A stretch of DNA of 64,000 nucleotides from Flavobacterium antarcticum DSM 19726 (GTDB lineage: Bacteria; Bacteroidota; Bacteroidia; Flavobacteriales; Flavobacteriaceae), in NCBI RefSeq assembly GCF_000419685.1, contig NZ_ATTM01000005.1, forward strand, positions 248,001 through 312,000, written 5' to 3'. Shown here piece by piece: positions 49,850 to 58,878 of this stretch (positions are counted from its first letter, which is position 1; each line of letters starts with the position of its first letter). Position numbers and translations under genes: made by a program. Under the pieces are notes generated by a model. It was not told the origin of the DNA. It saw only the letters and a program-made list of their open reading frames with translations, and did no database searches.

Positions 49850-51700
49850 TTATTTTATTACATCCACCTCAATGACACTATCATCAAAAACTTTTATAAA
49901 CGCTTTAGTATAATCTTCTTTAGTAGCTAAAAACGGATTCTCCAAAAATTTCTGCGGATTAATTGCCATCAAAGGATACCAAGAACTTTGAATTTGGATT
50001 TGAATTTTGTGACCTTTTTTGAACGTATGTAAAACATCTTGCAGTTTAAAATTCACTTCAGTTGTTTGATTTGGTGTCAAAGCTTCAGGCTTTTCAAAGC
50101 TATTTCTAAAACGAGATGGCATAATTTCACTTCGCACCATTTGGTGGTAATTCGCGTAAAGCACGTTTGGTTTGTCTTTATTTTGAGGTTCATCAGCAGG
50201 ATAAATGTCAATTAATTTTACCACAAAATCTGCATCAGAAGAGGAAGAAGCGATTTTTAATTTCGCCATAATTTCTCCAGCTAAAGTCACATCTTCGGTT
50301 AAATATTCTGTAGTAAAACTAACAACATCTGGTCGACTCAAAGCAAAACGTTGGTCTTCGCTCATATAATTTCGTGGCGTAAATCCGTTGAAATCTGAAT
50401 AATTAACGCTACTTGGAACCGGATTATTCGGATCGCTGTAATATTCAGAATAACCTGTTTTCTGCGATTTCTCTTTGTCTAGTTTTCCGTTGGAACTCAA
50501 ATAGAAGTTTAATTTCGTACTTTCTTTTGGTGGCCAAGTCGTGAATTCATTCCACACTTTATTTCCAGTATCAAACATATAGGCTTCTGGTAAAGCAACA
50601 GCAGTTTTTGAGTTTTCTTTTAAATAATGATGGAAGAATTTATACTCAATATTTTTCTGATAAAAGGTCGCAATGCTATCGCCAAAATAGATATCGTTAT
50701 GAAAATGTTTTCCTGTTTCTCTTCCCCAAGCGCCATGCGAAAAAGGTCCCATTACAATTGTGTTTTTCGCTTTTGGATTGTTCTTTTCAATCGTTTTGTA
50801 GATGTTTAAAGGTCCAGCCAAGTCTTCTGCATCATACCAACCGCCAACAGTCATCACTGCATGATTAATACCTTTCAAATGAGGTAGCAGATTTCTAGAT
50901 TGCCAATATGAATCGTAATTCGGGTGATCCATAATTTCTTGCATGAAAAAGTTGTTTTTATAATATTTGTCGGCTCCCTCTTTTAACGTTCCTAATTCAC
51001 CATAGAAAATAGAACCATCTTTTGAGGTCGATTTTATCATTTGGTCGGAGTACCAACCTTCTTTTTCAGCTTTTGTTTTTTGTACCCCAAATACAGGGAA
51101 AGTTCTAAAATAGCCCATTAAAAAAGCACCATTATGTCTGAAATCATCAAAGAAGAAATCGGAAATAGGTGCTTGTGGAGACGAGGCAACCAAAGCAGGA
51201 TGATTAGAAATCGTTCCAACGGCTGTATAAAATCCTGGATAGGAAGTTCCGTATTGACCTACTTTTCCATTATTGTTTTTTAGATTTTTCACTAACCAGT
51301 CCACAGTATCGTACGTATCAGTGCTTTCGTCCACGTCTTTCTTGGTTTTGTGTTCCACTTGTGGCGTCATATTCGTAAAAGTACCTTCGCTCATATATCT
51401 TCCGCGAACATCTTGATAGACATAAATGTACTTGCCTTTTTCTAAAAATGAATTGGGGCCTAGAGACCTTTTAAAATTTTCTTCGCCATAAGGTGCGATA
51501 CTGTAACATGTTCTCTGCATTATCATTGGATATTTTTTATCCTTTGAAATATCTTTAGGCGTGTAAATTGCAGTAAATAATTTTGTTCCATCTCGCATTG
51601 GAATGTAAACTTCTTTCTTGTCGTAATTTTCTTTACTACTTGTCTGCGAAAAAACAGAAAGGGAAACGAACAAAAGTAGTGCTTGTAAAATATGCTTCAT
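49850..51700 (-). CDS. CocE/NonD-family hydrolase (X-Pro peptidase S15 type)
   Basis: 616 residues with a signal peptide (about 1-18, ending VFSQ). The S15 / CocE fold is clear: VYIPMRDGTKLFTAIYTPKD, VYQDVRGRYMSEG, the nucleophile elbow GQYGTSYPGFYT (Ser), an acidic residue in VGGWYDAEDL, and MGPFSHGAW with the catalytic His. A C-terminal jelly-roll domain follows. Members are alpha-amino acid ester hydrolases, glutaryl acylases or X-Pro dipeptidases, acting in the periplasm here. Confidence 0.88.
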   Translation of the reverse strand: MKHILQALLLFVSLSVFSQTSSKENYDKKEVYIPMRDGTKLFTAIYTPKDISKDKKYPMIMQRTCYSIAPYGEENFKRSLGPNSFLEKGKYIYVYQDVRGRYMSEGTFTNMTPQVEHKTKKDVDESTDTYDTVDWLVKNLKNNNGKVGQYGTSYPGFYTAVGTISNHPALVASSPQAPISDFFFDDFRHNGAFLMGYFRTFPVFGVQKTKAEKEGWYSDQMIKSTSKDGSIFYGELGTLKEGADKYYKNNFFMQEIMDHPNYDSYWQSRNLLPHLKGINHAVMTVGGWYDAEDLAGPLNIYKTIEKNNPKAKNTIVMGPFSHGAWGRETGKHFHNDIYFGDSIATFYQKNIEYKFFHHYLKENSKTAVALPEAYMFDTGNKVWNEFTTWPPKESTKLNFYLSSNGKLDKEKSQKTGYSEYYSDPNNPVPSSVNYSDFNGFTPRNYMSEDQRFALSRPDVVSFTTEYLTEDVTLAGEIMAKLKIASSSSDADFVVKLIDIYPADEPQNKDKPNVLYANYHQMVRSEIMPSRFRNSFEKPEALTPNQTTEVNFKLQDVLHTFKKGHKIQIQIQSSWYPLMAINPQKFLENPFLATKEDYTKAFIKVFDDSVIEVDVIK

Positions 51701-51822
51701 AAATTAGGATTGAATTTCGTTGTTGAATTAATTTCAGCAGTCGAAAGATACTAGGTTTAATTCTTTTGCCAAATTACGTTAATATTTTATTATGATATTT
51801 TTAAGTTGTTTAAAAATGCGGT

Positions 51823-51830
51823 TATATTTG
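51823..51830 (+). promoter_or_regulatory. TATATTTG box directly before the glycosyltransferase gene
   Basis: TATATTTG matches the -7 box. The A of the ATG (51835) is 5 nt after it, about where transcription would begin. No -33 TTG at normal distance was found (nearest has a 14-nt spacer). Confidence 0.3.
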
Positions 51831-51834
51831 CTTT

Positions 51835-52959
51835 ATGCAATTATCCGTAATCATCCTCAATTATAACGTTCGCTATTTTTTAGAGCAATGTATTATTAGT
51901 GTTCAGAAAGCAATTTCAGAACTCGATGCGGAAATTATTGTCATTGATAATAATTCAGCTGACGACAGCTGTGAAATGATCAAAAGATTGTTTCCAAACG
52001 TAATTTTAATTGAAAATAAAGAAAATACGGGTTTTCCAATGGGAAATAACATTGGCGTAAAACAAGCAAAAGGAAAATATCTGTGCATTTTAAATCCCGA
52101 TACCGTTGTTGCGGAAGATACGTTTTCTAAAATACTGAACACTAATAACTGGCAACTAAATAATGGAATCATCGGTTGCAAACTCATCGACGGAACAGGA
52201 AATTTTCTCCCGGAATCCAAACGCGGCATTCCAACTCCTTGGGTTGCGGTCACAAAAATATTCGGATTGTACAAAATTTCTGATTTTTTTGGGAAATATT
52301 ATGCCCAACATATATCCGAAAATCAATCGGGAAAAGTCGAAATTCTCGTAGGTGCTTTTATGATTATGGAACGAGCGTTGTATGATGAAATAGGCGGTTT
52401 TGATGAAAATTGCTTCATGTATTCGGATGATATCGACTTGAGTTATATGGTTTTGCAAAAGGGAAAATACAACTATTATTTCCACGAAACCACTGTGATT
52501 CATTACAAAGGCGAAAGTACGGTTCGGGACGAAAAATATATGAAACGCTTTCAAGAAGCAATGCAATTTTTTTATAAAAAACATTTTAAGAAGTCAATTG
52601 CATTTGATTATTTAATGAAAGTTGGTGCTTTTGTTTTTACAAAAATCAAAAAGAATCAAGCGACTGAATCGAAGCGACAAATTAACGAATACATTATTTT
52701 CTCGAAAGAAGATTTAAAATTGAATTTGCCTAAAAAACACAAAACGCTAACTGATTTTTCGCACTTTAAAAATGATACAAATTCCAATATTGAAATCATT
52801 TTTGACACAAATTCAGTAACTTACAAAGACCTCATTAATTTTATGAATTTGAATAAAAGCAAAAATTTAACATTTAAGAATTATATTCCTGATTCGAAAT
52901 ATGCAATAGGAAGTAATAATTCAATCGATAGAGGAGAAATTATACACATAAAAAATTAG
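51835..52959 (+). CDS. Family 2 glycosyltransferase
   Basis: 374 residues. The GT-A fold begins at once: LSVIILNYNVRYFLEQC, EIIVIDNNSADDS, GFPMGNNIGVKQAKGKYLCILNPDT (the acidic DxD-like ILNPDT), and GAFMIMERALYDEIGGFDENCFMYSDDIDLSYMV near residue 190. It resembles rhamnosyl-type GT2 enzymes that build surface polysaccharides. The C-terminal about 100 residues are charged and not recognised. It stands alone before the E2 gene. Confidence 0.88.
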   Translation: MQLSVIILNYNVRYFLEQCIISVQKAISELDAEIIVIDNNSADDSCEMIKRLFPNVILIENKENTGFPMGNNIGVKQAKGKYLCILNPDTVVAEDTFSKILNTNNWQLNNGIIGCKLIDGTGNFLPESKRGIPTPWVAVTKIFGLYKISDFFGKYYAQHISENQSGKVEILVGAFMIMERALYDEIGGFDENCFMYSDDIDLSYMVLQKGKYNYYFHETTVIHYKGESTVRDEKYMKRFQEAMQFFYKKHFKKSIAFDYLMKVGAFVFTKIKKNQATESKRQINEYIIFSKEDLKLNLPKKHKTLTDFSHFKNDTNSNIEIIFDTNSVTYKDLINFMNLNKSKNLTFKNYIPDSKYAIGSNNSIDRGEIIHIKN

Positions 52960-53035
52960 TGCATTCTTTATAAAATGAAGATAAAATCACTAATTTTGCA
53001 ATCAAGAATTAAAAACACAACTTTAGTTTACATAT

Positions 53036-54343
53036 ATGGCAAAGTTTGAATTGAAACTTCCTAAAATGGGAGAAAGCGTTGCAGAAGCAACAATTACCAA
53101 CTGGCTTAAGAACGTCGGCGATGCTATTGAAGCAGATGAAGCGGTACTTGAAATTGCCACTGATAAAGTAGATTCAGAAGTGCCATCAGAGGTTTCAGGA
53201 ATACTTACAGAAATTTTATTTCAAGTGGACGATGTAGTTCAAGTGGGGCAAACCATTGCAATAATTGAAGTTGCAGGTGGAGAAGCATCGACAGAAGCAC
53301 CGTCAGCCAAAATTACTGCAGCAGCTGCTACTATTGAAAAAGAAGTAGAAACTGCAAAGGAAACTGTAGCGCCAACAAATTTTAATGATTCTGACAAATT
53401 CTTTTCACCTTTAGTAAAAAATATTGCTAAAGAAGAAGGTATCTCAGTTGCTCAATTAGAAGCAATTGCAGGTTCAGGAAAAGACGGTCGCGTGACTAAA
53501 GATGATATTTTAAATTACATTTCTGACCAGAAAAATATAACTAAAGCGCCAGTTGCGGCACCAGTTGCTCAACAAAAAGCTTCAACTCCACAACCGATAG
53601 CGGCTGCTAAATCAGCACCAGTTTCAGTTAATGGTGGCGACGAAATCATTGAGATGGACCGTATGCGAAAATTGATTGCTGGCTACATGGTCGCGTCAAT
53701 TCAAACTTCGGCTCACGTTCAATCGTTCATCGAAGTCGATGTAACGAACATCGTAAAATGGAGAGATAAAGTAAAAGGAGCCTTTGAAAAACGTGAAGGT
53801 GAAAAACTAACTTTTACACCAATCATGATGGAGGCCGTTGCGAAAGCATTGAAAGATTTCCCAGGAATGAATATTTCTGTGGATGGCGATCACATCATCA
53901 AAAGAAAAAATATCAACCTTGGAATGGCAGCTGCTTTACCAAACGGGAATTTAATTGTGCCTGTAATTAAAAACGCAGACCAGTTGAATTTAGTGGGAAT
54001 GGCAAAAGCCGTTAATGATTTAGGTGGACGTGCAAAAGCAGGAAAACTAAAACCAGACGATACACAAGGCGGAACGTATACCGTTACAAACGTCGGAACT
54101 TTTGGTAGCGTTTTCGGAACACCAATCATCAGTCAGCCACAGGTTGGGATTCTTGCTCTTGGAGCCATCCGTAAAGTGCCGGCAGTTATTGAAACTCCAG
54201 AAGGCGATTTCATCGGAATCCGTCAGAAAATGTTCTTATCGCACTCTTATGACCACAGAGTCGTGGATGGTGCTTTAGGAGGAAGTTTTGTAAAACGTGT
54301 AGCTGAATATTTGGAAGCGTTTGACGTAAATAGAGATTACTAA
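53036..54343 (+). CDS. 2-oxo acid dehydrogenase E2 acyltransferase
   Basis: 435 residues. There is one lipoyl domain with Lys44 in EIATDKVDSEV, a Pro-Ala-rich linker, a peripheral-subunit binding domain (about 120-160, FFSPLVKNIAKEEGISVAQLEAIAGSG), and the catalytic domain ending HSYDHRVVDGALGG (HxxxDG). It is the dihydrolipoyllysine acyltransferase of a branched-chain or 2-oxoglutarate-type complex. E1 and E3 genes are not next to it. A TAATTTTG -7 box lies at 52991-52998. Confidence 0.9.
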   Translation: MAKFELKLPKMGESVAEATITNWLKNVGDAIEADEAVLEIATDKVDSEVPSEVSGILTEILFQVDDVVQVGQTIAIIEVAGGEASTEAPSAKITAAAATIEKEVETAKETVAPTNFNDSDKFFSPLVKNIAKEEGISVAQLEAIAGSGKDGRVTKDDILNYISDQKNITKAPVAAPVAQQKASTPQPIAAAKSAPVSVNGGDEIIEMDRMRKLIAGYMVASIQTSAHVQSFIEVDVTNIVKWRDKVKGAFEKREGEKLTFTPIMMEAVAKALKDFPGMNISVDGDHIIKRKNINLGMAAALPNGNLIVPVIKNADQLNLVGMAKAVNDLGGRAKAGKLKPDDTQGGTYTVTNVGTFGSVFGTPIISQPQVGILALGAIRKVPAVIETPEGDFIGIRQKMFLSHSYDHRVVDGALGGSFVKRVAEYLEAFDVNRDY

Positions 54344-54382
54344 TTTTAGAATGTGAACTCGTTTCAGGTTCAAAAATCATAC

Positions 54383-54414
54383 AAACCCATCGCTGAAAAG
54401 TGTTGGGTTTTTTA
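54383..54414 (+). terminator. Terminator after the E2 gene
   Basis: AAACCCA (54383-54389) and TGGGTTT (54404-54410) pair around a loop that can extend the stem, followed by T. Found 40 nt past the E2 stop. Confidence 0.7.
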
Positions 54415-54439
54415 TTTGCAGCAAATCGGTAGTTTCTTT

Positions 54440-54520
54440 TTTAATCCATATTCCCGCTTTCCTTCCAAATCTCCTGATGAAAAATCAGGAGGATTTTCCC
54501 TCCTATCGGGGCTAAACTAA
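54440..54520. repeat. Dispersed hairpin repeat, copy B
   Basis: AATCCATATTCCCGCTTTCC and AATCTCCTGAT-loop-ATCAGGAGGAT, then TTTCCCTCCTATCGGGGC. The order matches copy A near 48.8 kb: CCGCTTTCC-like start, AATCT, a hairpin, GGAT. The inner stem TCCTGAT/ATCAGGA is perfect around GAAAA. It lies in the 445-nt gap before the exonuclease gene. Confidence 0.55.
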
Positions 54521-54598
54521 AATCTTTCGGCTTCTTTTGTCTTTGGGCTTTAAAAATAATAATTAAGTTTTCTGATCAACATCAGCTATTTTTTAAAT

Positions 54599-54648
54599 CA
54601 TTAAGGCATTAAGAAAATTAAGTCTTAATGTTTCTTAGTGCCTTAATG
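54599..54648. repeat. 18-bp inverted repeat with inner hairpin
   Basis: Left arm 54599-54616 and right arm 54631-54648 match over 17 of 18 bp. The 14-nt loop holds ATTAAG-T-CTTAAT, a second small hairpin. The arm sequence CATTAAGGCATTAAGAAA is repeated with one change. It lies between the repeat copy B and the exonuclease promoter. Confidence 0.7.
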
Positions 54649-54788
54649 GTTTTTTAATCTCTTAAAACGATTTTGCAAAAGGAAATTTAAAGTTGAAATA
54701 CTGTCAATTCAAAACCGATTTTAAAACAAAATTAGCAAAGCAAACAAATCTAAACCGCTATATTTGTAAACCTAATAAAACAATCTAA

Positions 54789-55559
54789 ATGGAACTTAAA
54801 TTATCGAAACCAATTTGCTTTTTTGACCTCGAAACCACAGGAATTAACATTACAACGGATCGAATAGTTGAAATCGCCATTTTTAAAGTTTATCCAAACG
54901 GAAATAAGGAAAGTAAAACTTGGCTCGTAAATCCCACTATTCCAATTCCAGCAGATACAACTGCAATTCACGGGATTTCGGATGAAAAAGTAGCTAATGA
55001 ACCTACATTTGCCGAATTAGCTTCAGCGGTTTACAACATGATTAAAGATTCAGATTTAGCAGGTTTTAATTCTGACAGATTTGACATTCCATTATTAGCG
55101 GAAGAATTATTAAGAGCTGGAGTCGATTTTGACATGAAAAATAGAGTTTCTGTAGACATTCAAACAATTTTTCATAAAAAAGAAGAGCGTACTTTAGCAG
55201 CTGCATATAAATTCTATTGTGGAGAAACTTTGGAAAATGCGCATTCCGCAGAAGCCGATACAATGGCAACGTATGAAATCTTAAAGTCGCAGTTTGATCG
55301 CTACGATGATTTACCTCAGGACATGAAATCACTTTCAGAATATACGACTCGTAAAAAAACAGCCGATTTTGCCGGGTTTATAATCGTAGATAAAGATGGT
55401 GACGAAGCATTTAGCTTTGGAAAAAATAAAGGAAAGAAAGTAAATGATATTTTAGAAACCGAGCCTGGTTATTTCAGTTGGATTCAAAACGCTGATTTCC
55501 CACTTTACACTAAGAAAGTTTTAACTGCTATTAAATTGAGGAAGTTAAATACGAAATAG
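54789..55559 (+). CDS. DnaQ-like 3'-5' exonuclease
   Basis: 256 residues of the DEDDh group: CFFDLETTGIN (Asp, Glu), AIHGISDEKVANEP, AGFNSDRFDIPLL (Asp) and HSAEADTMATYEILK (His, Asp). A C-terminal part (about 185-256) has SFGKNKGKKVNDILETEPGYFSWI, a known extension of these proteins. It may act in proofreading or repair. The stop is followed at once by the inverted repeat of the S23-like element, suggesting that the element entered just after this gene. TATATTTG at 54759-54766 is a likely -7 box. Confidence 0.85.
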   Translation: MELKLSKPICFFDLETTGINITTDRIVEIAIFKVYPNGNKESKTWLVNPTIPIPADTTAIHGISDEKVANEPTFAELASAVYNMIKDSDLAGFNSDRFDIPLLAEELLRAGVDFDMKNRVSVDIQTIFHKKEERTLAAAYKFYCGETLENAHSAEADTMATYEILKSQFDRYDDLPQDMKSLSEYTTRKKTADFAGFIIVDKDGDEAFSFGKNKGKKVNDILETEPGYFSWIQNADFPLYTKKVLTAIKLRKLNTK

Positions 55560-55562
55560 GTT

Positions 55563-55592
55563 CAGTCACGGTCGCAGTTTTCAGTCACAGTC
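55563..55592 (+). repeat. Left inverted repeat of the S23-like element
   Basis: CAGTCACGG (55563-55571) and TTTTCAGTCACAGTC (55578-55592) with six bases between. Their reverse complements occur at 56043-56051 and 56028-56042. Over the 24 shared positions there are two mismatches. Confidence 0.75.
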
Positions 55593-55624
55593 GCTAAATT
55601 TTAGTAATAATAGAAAGTATTTTT

Positions 55625-55996
55625 ATGGATTTTAAAGATTTATTGGCTTATAAAAAAGCATTTTCATTGGCTATGGAAATTAAGAAAAGTACTGATTCTT
55701 TTCCAAAAGAAGAAAAATTTGCATTGACAGATCAAATTAGAAGATCATCAAGAAGTGTATGTGCAAATATGGCGGAAGCTTATCGAAAAAGAAGATATAT
55801 CAATCACTTTATTAGTAAATTAACGGATTGTGATGGAGAAAATTCTGAAACTTCTGTGTGGTTGGATTTTTCTTTTGAATGCAACTATATCTCATTAGAA
55901 ATCCATCAAGATTTTACGCAGAAAGCTGCAGAAGTGGGAAAATTAATTAATTATATGATCAATAATCCTGAAAAATTTGGATGTACACCAAAATGA
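55625..55996 (+). CDS. Four-helix-bundle protein (S23/IVP family)
   Basis: 123 residues. The pattern FKDLLAYKKAFSLAMEIKKS, FPKEEKFALTDQIRRSSRSVCANMAEAY, RKRRYINHFISKLTDCDGENSETSVWLDF and EVGKLINYMINN is the four-helix bundle first known from intervening sequences in 23S rRNA genes. It binds nucleic acid in related systems such as diversity-generating retroelement Avd proteins. Here it is a lone gene between an exonuclease and a hydrolase gene, framed by inverted repeats on both sides, as the ORF is in 23S intervening sequences. Confidence 0.88.
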   Translation: MDFKDLLAYKKAFSLAMEIKKSTDSFPKEEKFALTDQIRRSSRSVCANMAEAYRKRRYINHFISKLTDCDGENSETSVWLDFSFECNYISLEIHQDFTQKAAEVGKLINYMINNPEKFGCTPK

Positions 55997-56027
55997 AAGA
56001 GAATTGAAAACTGAAATTACGACTATA

Positions 56028-56051
56028 GACTGCGACTGAAAACCGCGACTG
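56028..56051 (-). repeat. Right inverted repeat of the S23-like element
   Basis: GACTGCGACTGAAAA (56028-56042) followed by CCGCGACTG (56043-56051). It is the reverse complement of the left repeat with two mismatches and without a 6-nt spacer. Confidence 0.75.
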
Positions 56052-56065
56052 AAAACTTAAACATC

Positions 56066-56677
56066 ATGAAAATAATCTGCATCGGTAGAAATTATACCAA
56101 ACACATCGAGGAATTGCAAAATGAACGTCCAACGGAGCCGGTTGTTTTCTTGAAACCGGATACGGCAATTTTGCCTAAAAACATGCCTTTCTTTATTCCT
56201 GATTTTTCGGACGACATTCACCATGAAGTGGAGATTTTAGTTCGGATTAATAGGGTAGGGAAGCACATTGAGCCGAGATTTGCACACAAATATTACGACG
56301 GAATCGGTTTGGGTATTGATTTTACTGCAAGAGAATTGCAAGCAAAATTGAAAGAAAAAGGCTTGCCTTGGGAGAAAGCGAAAGCATTTGACGGTTCGGC
56401 AGTAATTGGAAATTTTTTACCCAAAGAGAAGTTTGAATCATTAAATTCGATTAATTTTGAATTAACCAATAATGGAACTTCGGTTCAAAAAGGATGTACG
56501 TCAAATATGTTGTGGCAAATAGATGAGTTAATCGCTTATGTTTCGCAATATTTTACGTTAAAAATTGGAGATGTTATTTTTACAGGAACGCCAGAAGGTG
56601 TTGCTAAAGTAAATACAAATGACGTTTTAGAAGGTTTCATTGAAGGAGAATCAATCTTTAGAATACAAGTTAAATAA
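56066..56677 (+). CDS. Fumarylacetoacetate hydrolase family protein
   Basis: 203 residues of the FAH C-terminal fold: GRNYTKHIEELQNERPTEPVVFLKPDTA, HHEVEILVRI (metal-binding Glu pair), GLGIDFTAREL and TGTPEGVAKV. Members include acylpyruvate hydrolases and oxaloacetate decarboxylases. The length is that of the minimal bacterial type. Its stop is joined directly to the next gene's ATG at 56678, so the two are coupled. The substrate is unknown. Confidence 0.85.
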   Translation: MKIICIGRNYTKHIEELQNERPTEPVVFLKPDTAILPKNMPFFIPDFSDDIHHEVEILVRINRVGKHIEPRFAHKYYDGIGLGIDFTARELQAKLKEKGLPWEKAKAFDGSAVIGNFLPKEKFESLNSINFELTNNGTSVQKGCTSNMLWQIDELIAYVSQYFTLKIGDVIFTGTPEGVAKVNTNDVLEGFIEGESIFRIQVK

Positions 56678-57025
56678 ATGGCATTACACTACAATTTAGC
56701 AAAAGTGCACGAAATTTCAGATAACGATACTGAATTTGTGGTTGAACTTTTAAAGTTATTCGTACGCGACGTGCCGAGTGATTTGTCAGAAATGATTGCG
56801 GCAATTAAGGAGAAAAAACATTCAGAAGCCTATAGCTTTTCGCATAAAATGAAGCCATCTCTCGATTTATTAGGGATGACAATTGCTTATGAAGAGAATC
56901 TTTGTATTGAAAACTGGACCCGTGAAAAAGGCAAGAAGAAGGAAATAAAAGACACGTATAAAAGTTTGGAACACCACATTGAAAAAGCGGTTAAGGAAAT
57001 AAGAAAAGATTTCAATTTACATTAA
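56678..57025 (+). CDS. Histidine phosphotransfer (Hpt) domain protein
   Basis: 115 residues forming one Hpt domain. The phosphorylatable His56 lies in FSHKMKPSLDLLGM, where the usual HxxKGS has become HKMKPS. It would pass phosphate between a hybrid kinase and a response regulator. No two-component gene is next to it. It begins one base after the upstream stop. cinA starts 10 nt later. Confidence 0.8.
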   Translation: MALHYNLAKVHEISDNDTEFVVELLKLFVRDVPSDLSEMIAAIKEKKHSEAYSFSHKMKPSLDLLGMTIAYEENLCIENWTREKGKKKEIKDTYKSLEHHIEKAVKEIRKDFNLH

Positions 57026-57034
57026 AACACACTT

Positions 57035-58288
57035 ATGAAAGCAGCGATAGTTACTATTGGCGACGAAATTCTTATAGGCCAAATTGTAGATACAAATTCG
57101 GGCTATATGGCAAAAGCCTTAGATAAAATTGGCATTGAAATCACTGAAATGCTGTCGATTTCTGATGATAAAAATCATATTTTAGACACCTTCGCCAGTT
57201 TGCAAAATAAAGTTGATTTAGTGTTGATTACCGGTGGTTTAGGGCCAACAAAAGACGATATTACTAAAAAAACATTCTGTGATTATTTTGAAGACGAATT
57301 AGTAATTAATTCAGAAGTTTTGCAACATGTCACCCAAATAATTGAAGGTTTTTACAAACGACCGATCAGTCAAATGAACCGCGATCAAGCATTAGTTCCG
57401 TCCAAATGTACCATCTTAACCAATGCAAACGGAACTGCTCCAGGAATGTGGATGCAGAAGGAAAATACGGTATTTATATCGCTTCCGGGTGTTCCTTATG
57501 AAATGAAAGACATCGTAGATAATGTAATTGTTCCAAAAATCGTTAAGGAATATAAACGCCCTTTTATCATTCATCAAACGGTGTTAACGTACGGTCAAGG
57601 TGAAAGTATGGTCGCGGAACGGATTGAAGATTGGGAAAATAATTTACCTGAATTTATTAAGTTGGCGTATTTGCCAAGTCCGGGACGGGTTCGACTCCGA
57701 CTTTCAGCAAGAGGTACAGACGAAAATTTATTAAATAACACGCTTGCGGAGCAAATTAAGCAACTTACAGCAATTATTGGTGACATAATTGTTGGCTACG
57801 ACGATAGCGACACAATCGAAGTGGTTCTCGGTCGATTACTGACGAAGCATAATAAAACGTTGGCAACAGCCGAAAGTTGTACGGGTGGGAAAATAGCACA
57901 ACGAATTACAGCAGTTCCAGGAGCTTCCGCTTATTTTAAAGGAAGTATTGTCTGCTATACCGAATCAGTCAAAACGGATGTATTGCAGGTTTCTAAAGAA
58001 ACGATTGCGAAATATTCAGTTGTAAGTGAGGAAGTTGCTAGGGAGATGGTTCGCAATATTCAGAAAATAATGAATGTGGATTATGCGATTGCGGTAACTG
58101 GAAATGCTGGACCTACAAAAGACGCTACGAATGAAGAGGTTGGAATCGTTTTTATCGCATTGGCAACACCAGAATCTATTTTTGTAGAAAAATTTAATTT
58201 TGGCCAACCACGTGAAAAAGTGATAGATAGAACGGTAAATAAAAGTTTTGAATTGCTAATGAAAGAAATTTTAAAAAATGTACAATAA
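57035..58288 (+). CDS. cinA: CinA-like protein (nucleotide deamidase / MoaB domain)
   Basis: 417 residues. The N-terminal MoaB-like half has [26 protein letters not shown] and [17 protein letters not shown]. The C-terminal PncC half has [35 protein letters not shown] and [20 protein letters not shown]. This full-length form handles NMN deamidation and ADP-ribose in NAD recycling. It ends 72 nt before rpmB. Confidence 0.93.
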   Translation: MKAAIVTIGDEILIGQIVDTNSGYMAKALDKIGIEITEMLSISDDKNHILDTFASLQNKVDLVLITGGLGPTKDDITKKTFCDYFEDELVINSEVLQHVTQIIEGFYKRPISQMNRDQALVPSKCTILTNANGTAPGMWMQKENTVFISLPGVPYEMKDIVDNVIVPKIVKEYKRPFIIHQTVLTYGQGESMVAERIEDWENNLPEFIKLAYLPSPGRVRLRLSARGTDENLLNNTLAEQIKQLTAIIGDIIVGYDDSDTIEVVLGRLLTKHNKTLATAESCTGGKIAQRITAVPGASAYFKGSIVCYTESVKTDVLQVSKETIAKYSVVSEEVAREMVRNIQKIMNVDYAIAVTGNAGPTKDATNEEVGIVFIALATPESIFVEKFNFGQPREKVIDRTVNKSFELLMKEILKNVQ

Positions 58289-58293
58289 TTATT

Positions 58294-58323
58294 TTGTATA
58301 AAGGTTTATTTTTCTTTTCTTTG
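58294..58323 (+). promoter_or_regulatory. Promoter of the rpmB operon
   Basis: TTG (58294-58296), a 19-nt spacer, then TTTCTTTG (58316-58323), one mismatch from TAnnTTTG. It lies 37 nt before the rpmB ATG. Confidence 0.5.
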
Positions 58324-58359
58324 CACCCTGATTTTGAATAACGATAAAAGATAAGCATA

Positions 58360-58596
58360 ATGTCAAGAGTTTGTGACCTTACAGGTAAAAGAGCTATGGT
58401 GGGAAATAACGTTTCTCACGCGATGAACAAAACGAAAAGAAAGTTTTCTGTAAACTTACTTAAAAAACGTTTTTACCTTCCTGCAGAAGATAGATGGATT
58501 ACTCTTAGAGTAGCTGCATCTACAATTAAAACAATCAACAAAAACGGAATTGACGCAGTGTTAAAAACTGCTAAAGCAAACGGATTTATCAAATAA
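58360..58596 (+). CDS. rpmB: 50S ribosomal protein L28
   Basis: 78 residues, the expected length, beginning [29 protein letters not shown] and followed by [28 protein letters not shown]. It is a structural protein of the large subunit. rpmG starts 26 nt downstream, then DUF4295 and ftsY; this order is typical of Bacteroidota. Confidence 0.97.
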   Translation: MSRVCDLTGKRAMVGNNVSHAMNKTKRKFSVNLLKKRFYLPAEDRWITLRVAASTIKTINKNGIDAVLKTAKANGFIK

Positions 58597-58622
58597 ATCT
58601 TCCTCAATAAATATATAGCAAG

Positions 58623-58805
58623 ATGGCAAAGAAAGGTAATAGAATCCAAGTAATTTTAGAATGTACAGAACACAAAACATCAGGTGTTGCAGGTACTTCA
58701 AGATATATCACAACTAAGAACAAAAAAAATACTCCAGACAGATTAGAGATTAAGAAATTTAATCCAATCTTGAAAAGAGTAACTGTTCACAAAGAAATTA
58801 AATAA
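58623..58805 (+). CDS. rpmG: 50S ribosomal protein L33
   Basis: 60 residues, of the cysteine-poor type (one Cys only, in LECTEHK). Contains [23 protein letters not shown], the conserved core. It follows rpmB in the same operon. This form lacks the four zinc-binding cysteines found in C+ versions. Confidence 0.96.
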   Translation: MAKKGNRIQVILECTEHKTSGVAGTSRYITTKNKKNTPDRLEIKKFNPILKRVTVHKEIK

Positions 58806-58878
58806 TAATTTAAGATTTTTATAAAACGATAGGTGTTTGCATTTATCTATTTTATTAAAATTAAAAGACATTTAAATC

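Noticed and set aside
56678..57025. Hpt protein as part of a local two-component system
   Set aside because: No kinase or response regulator lies within the window near it; coupling to the FAH gene seems to be only operon structure.
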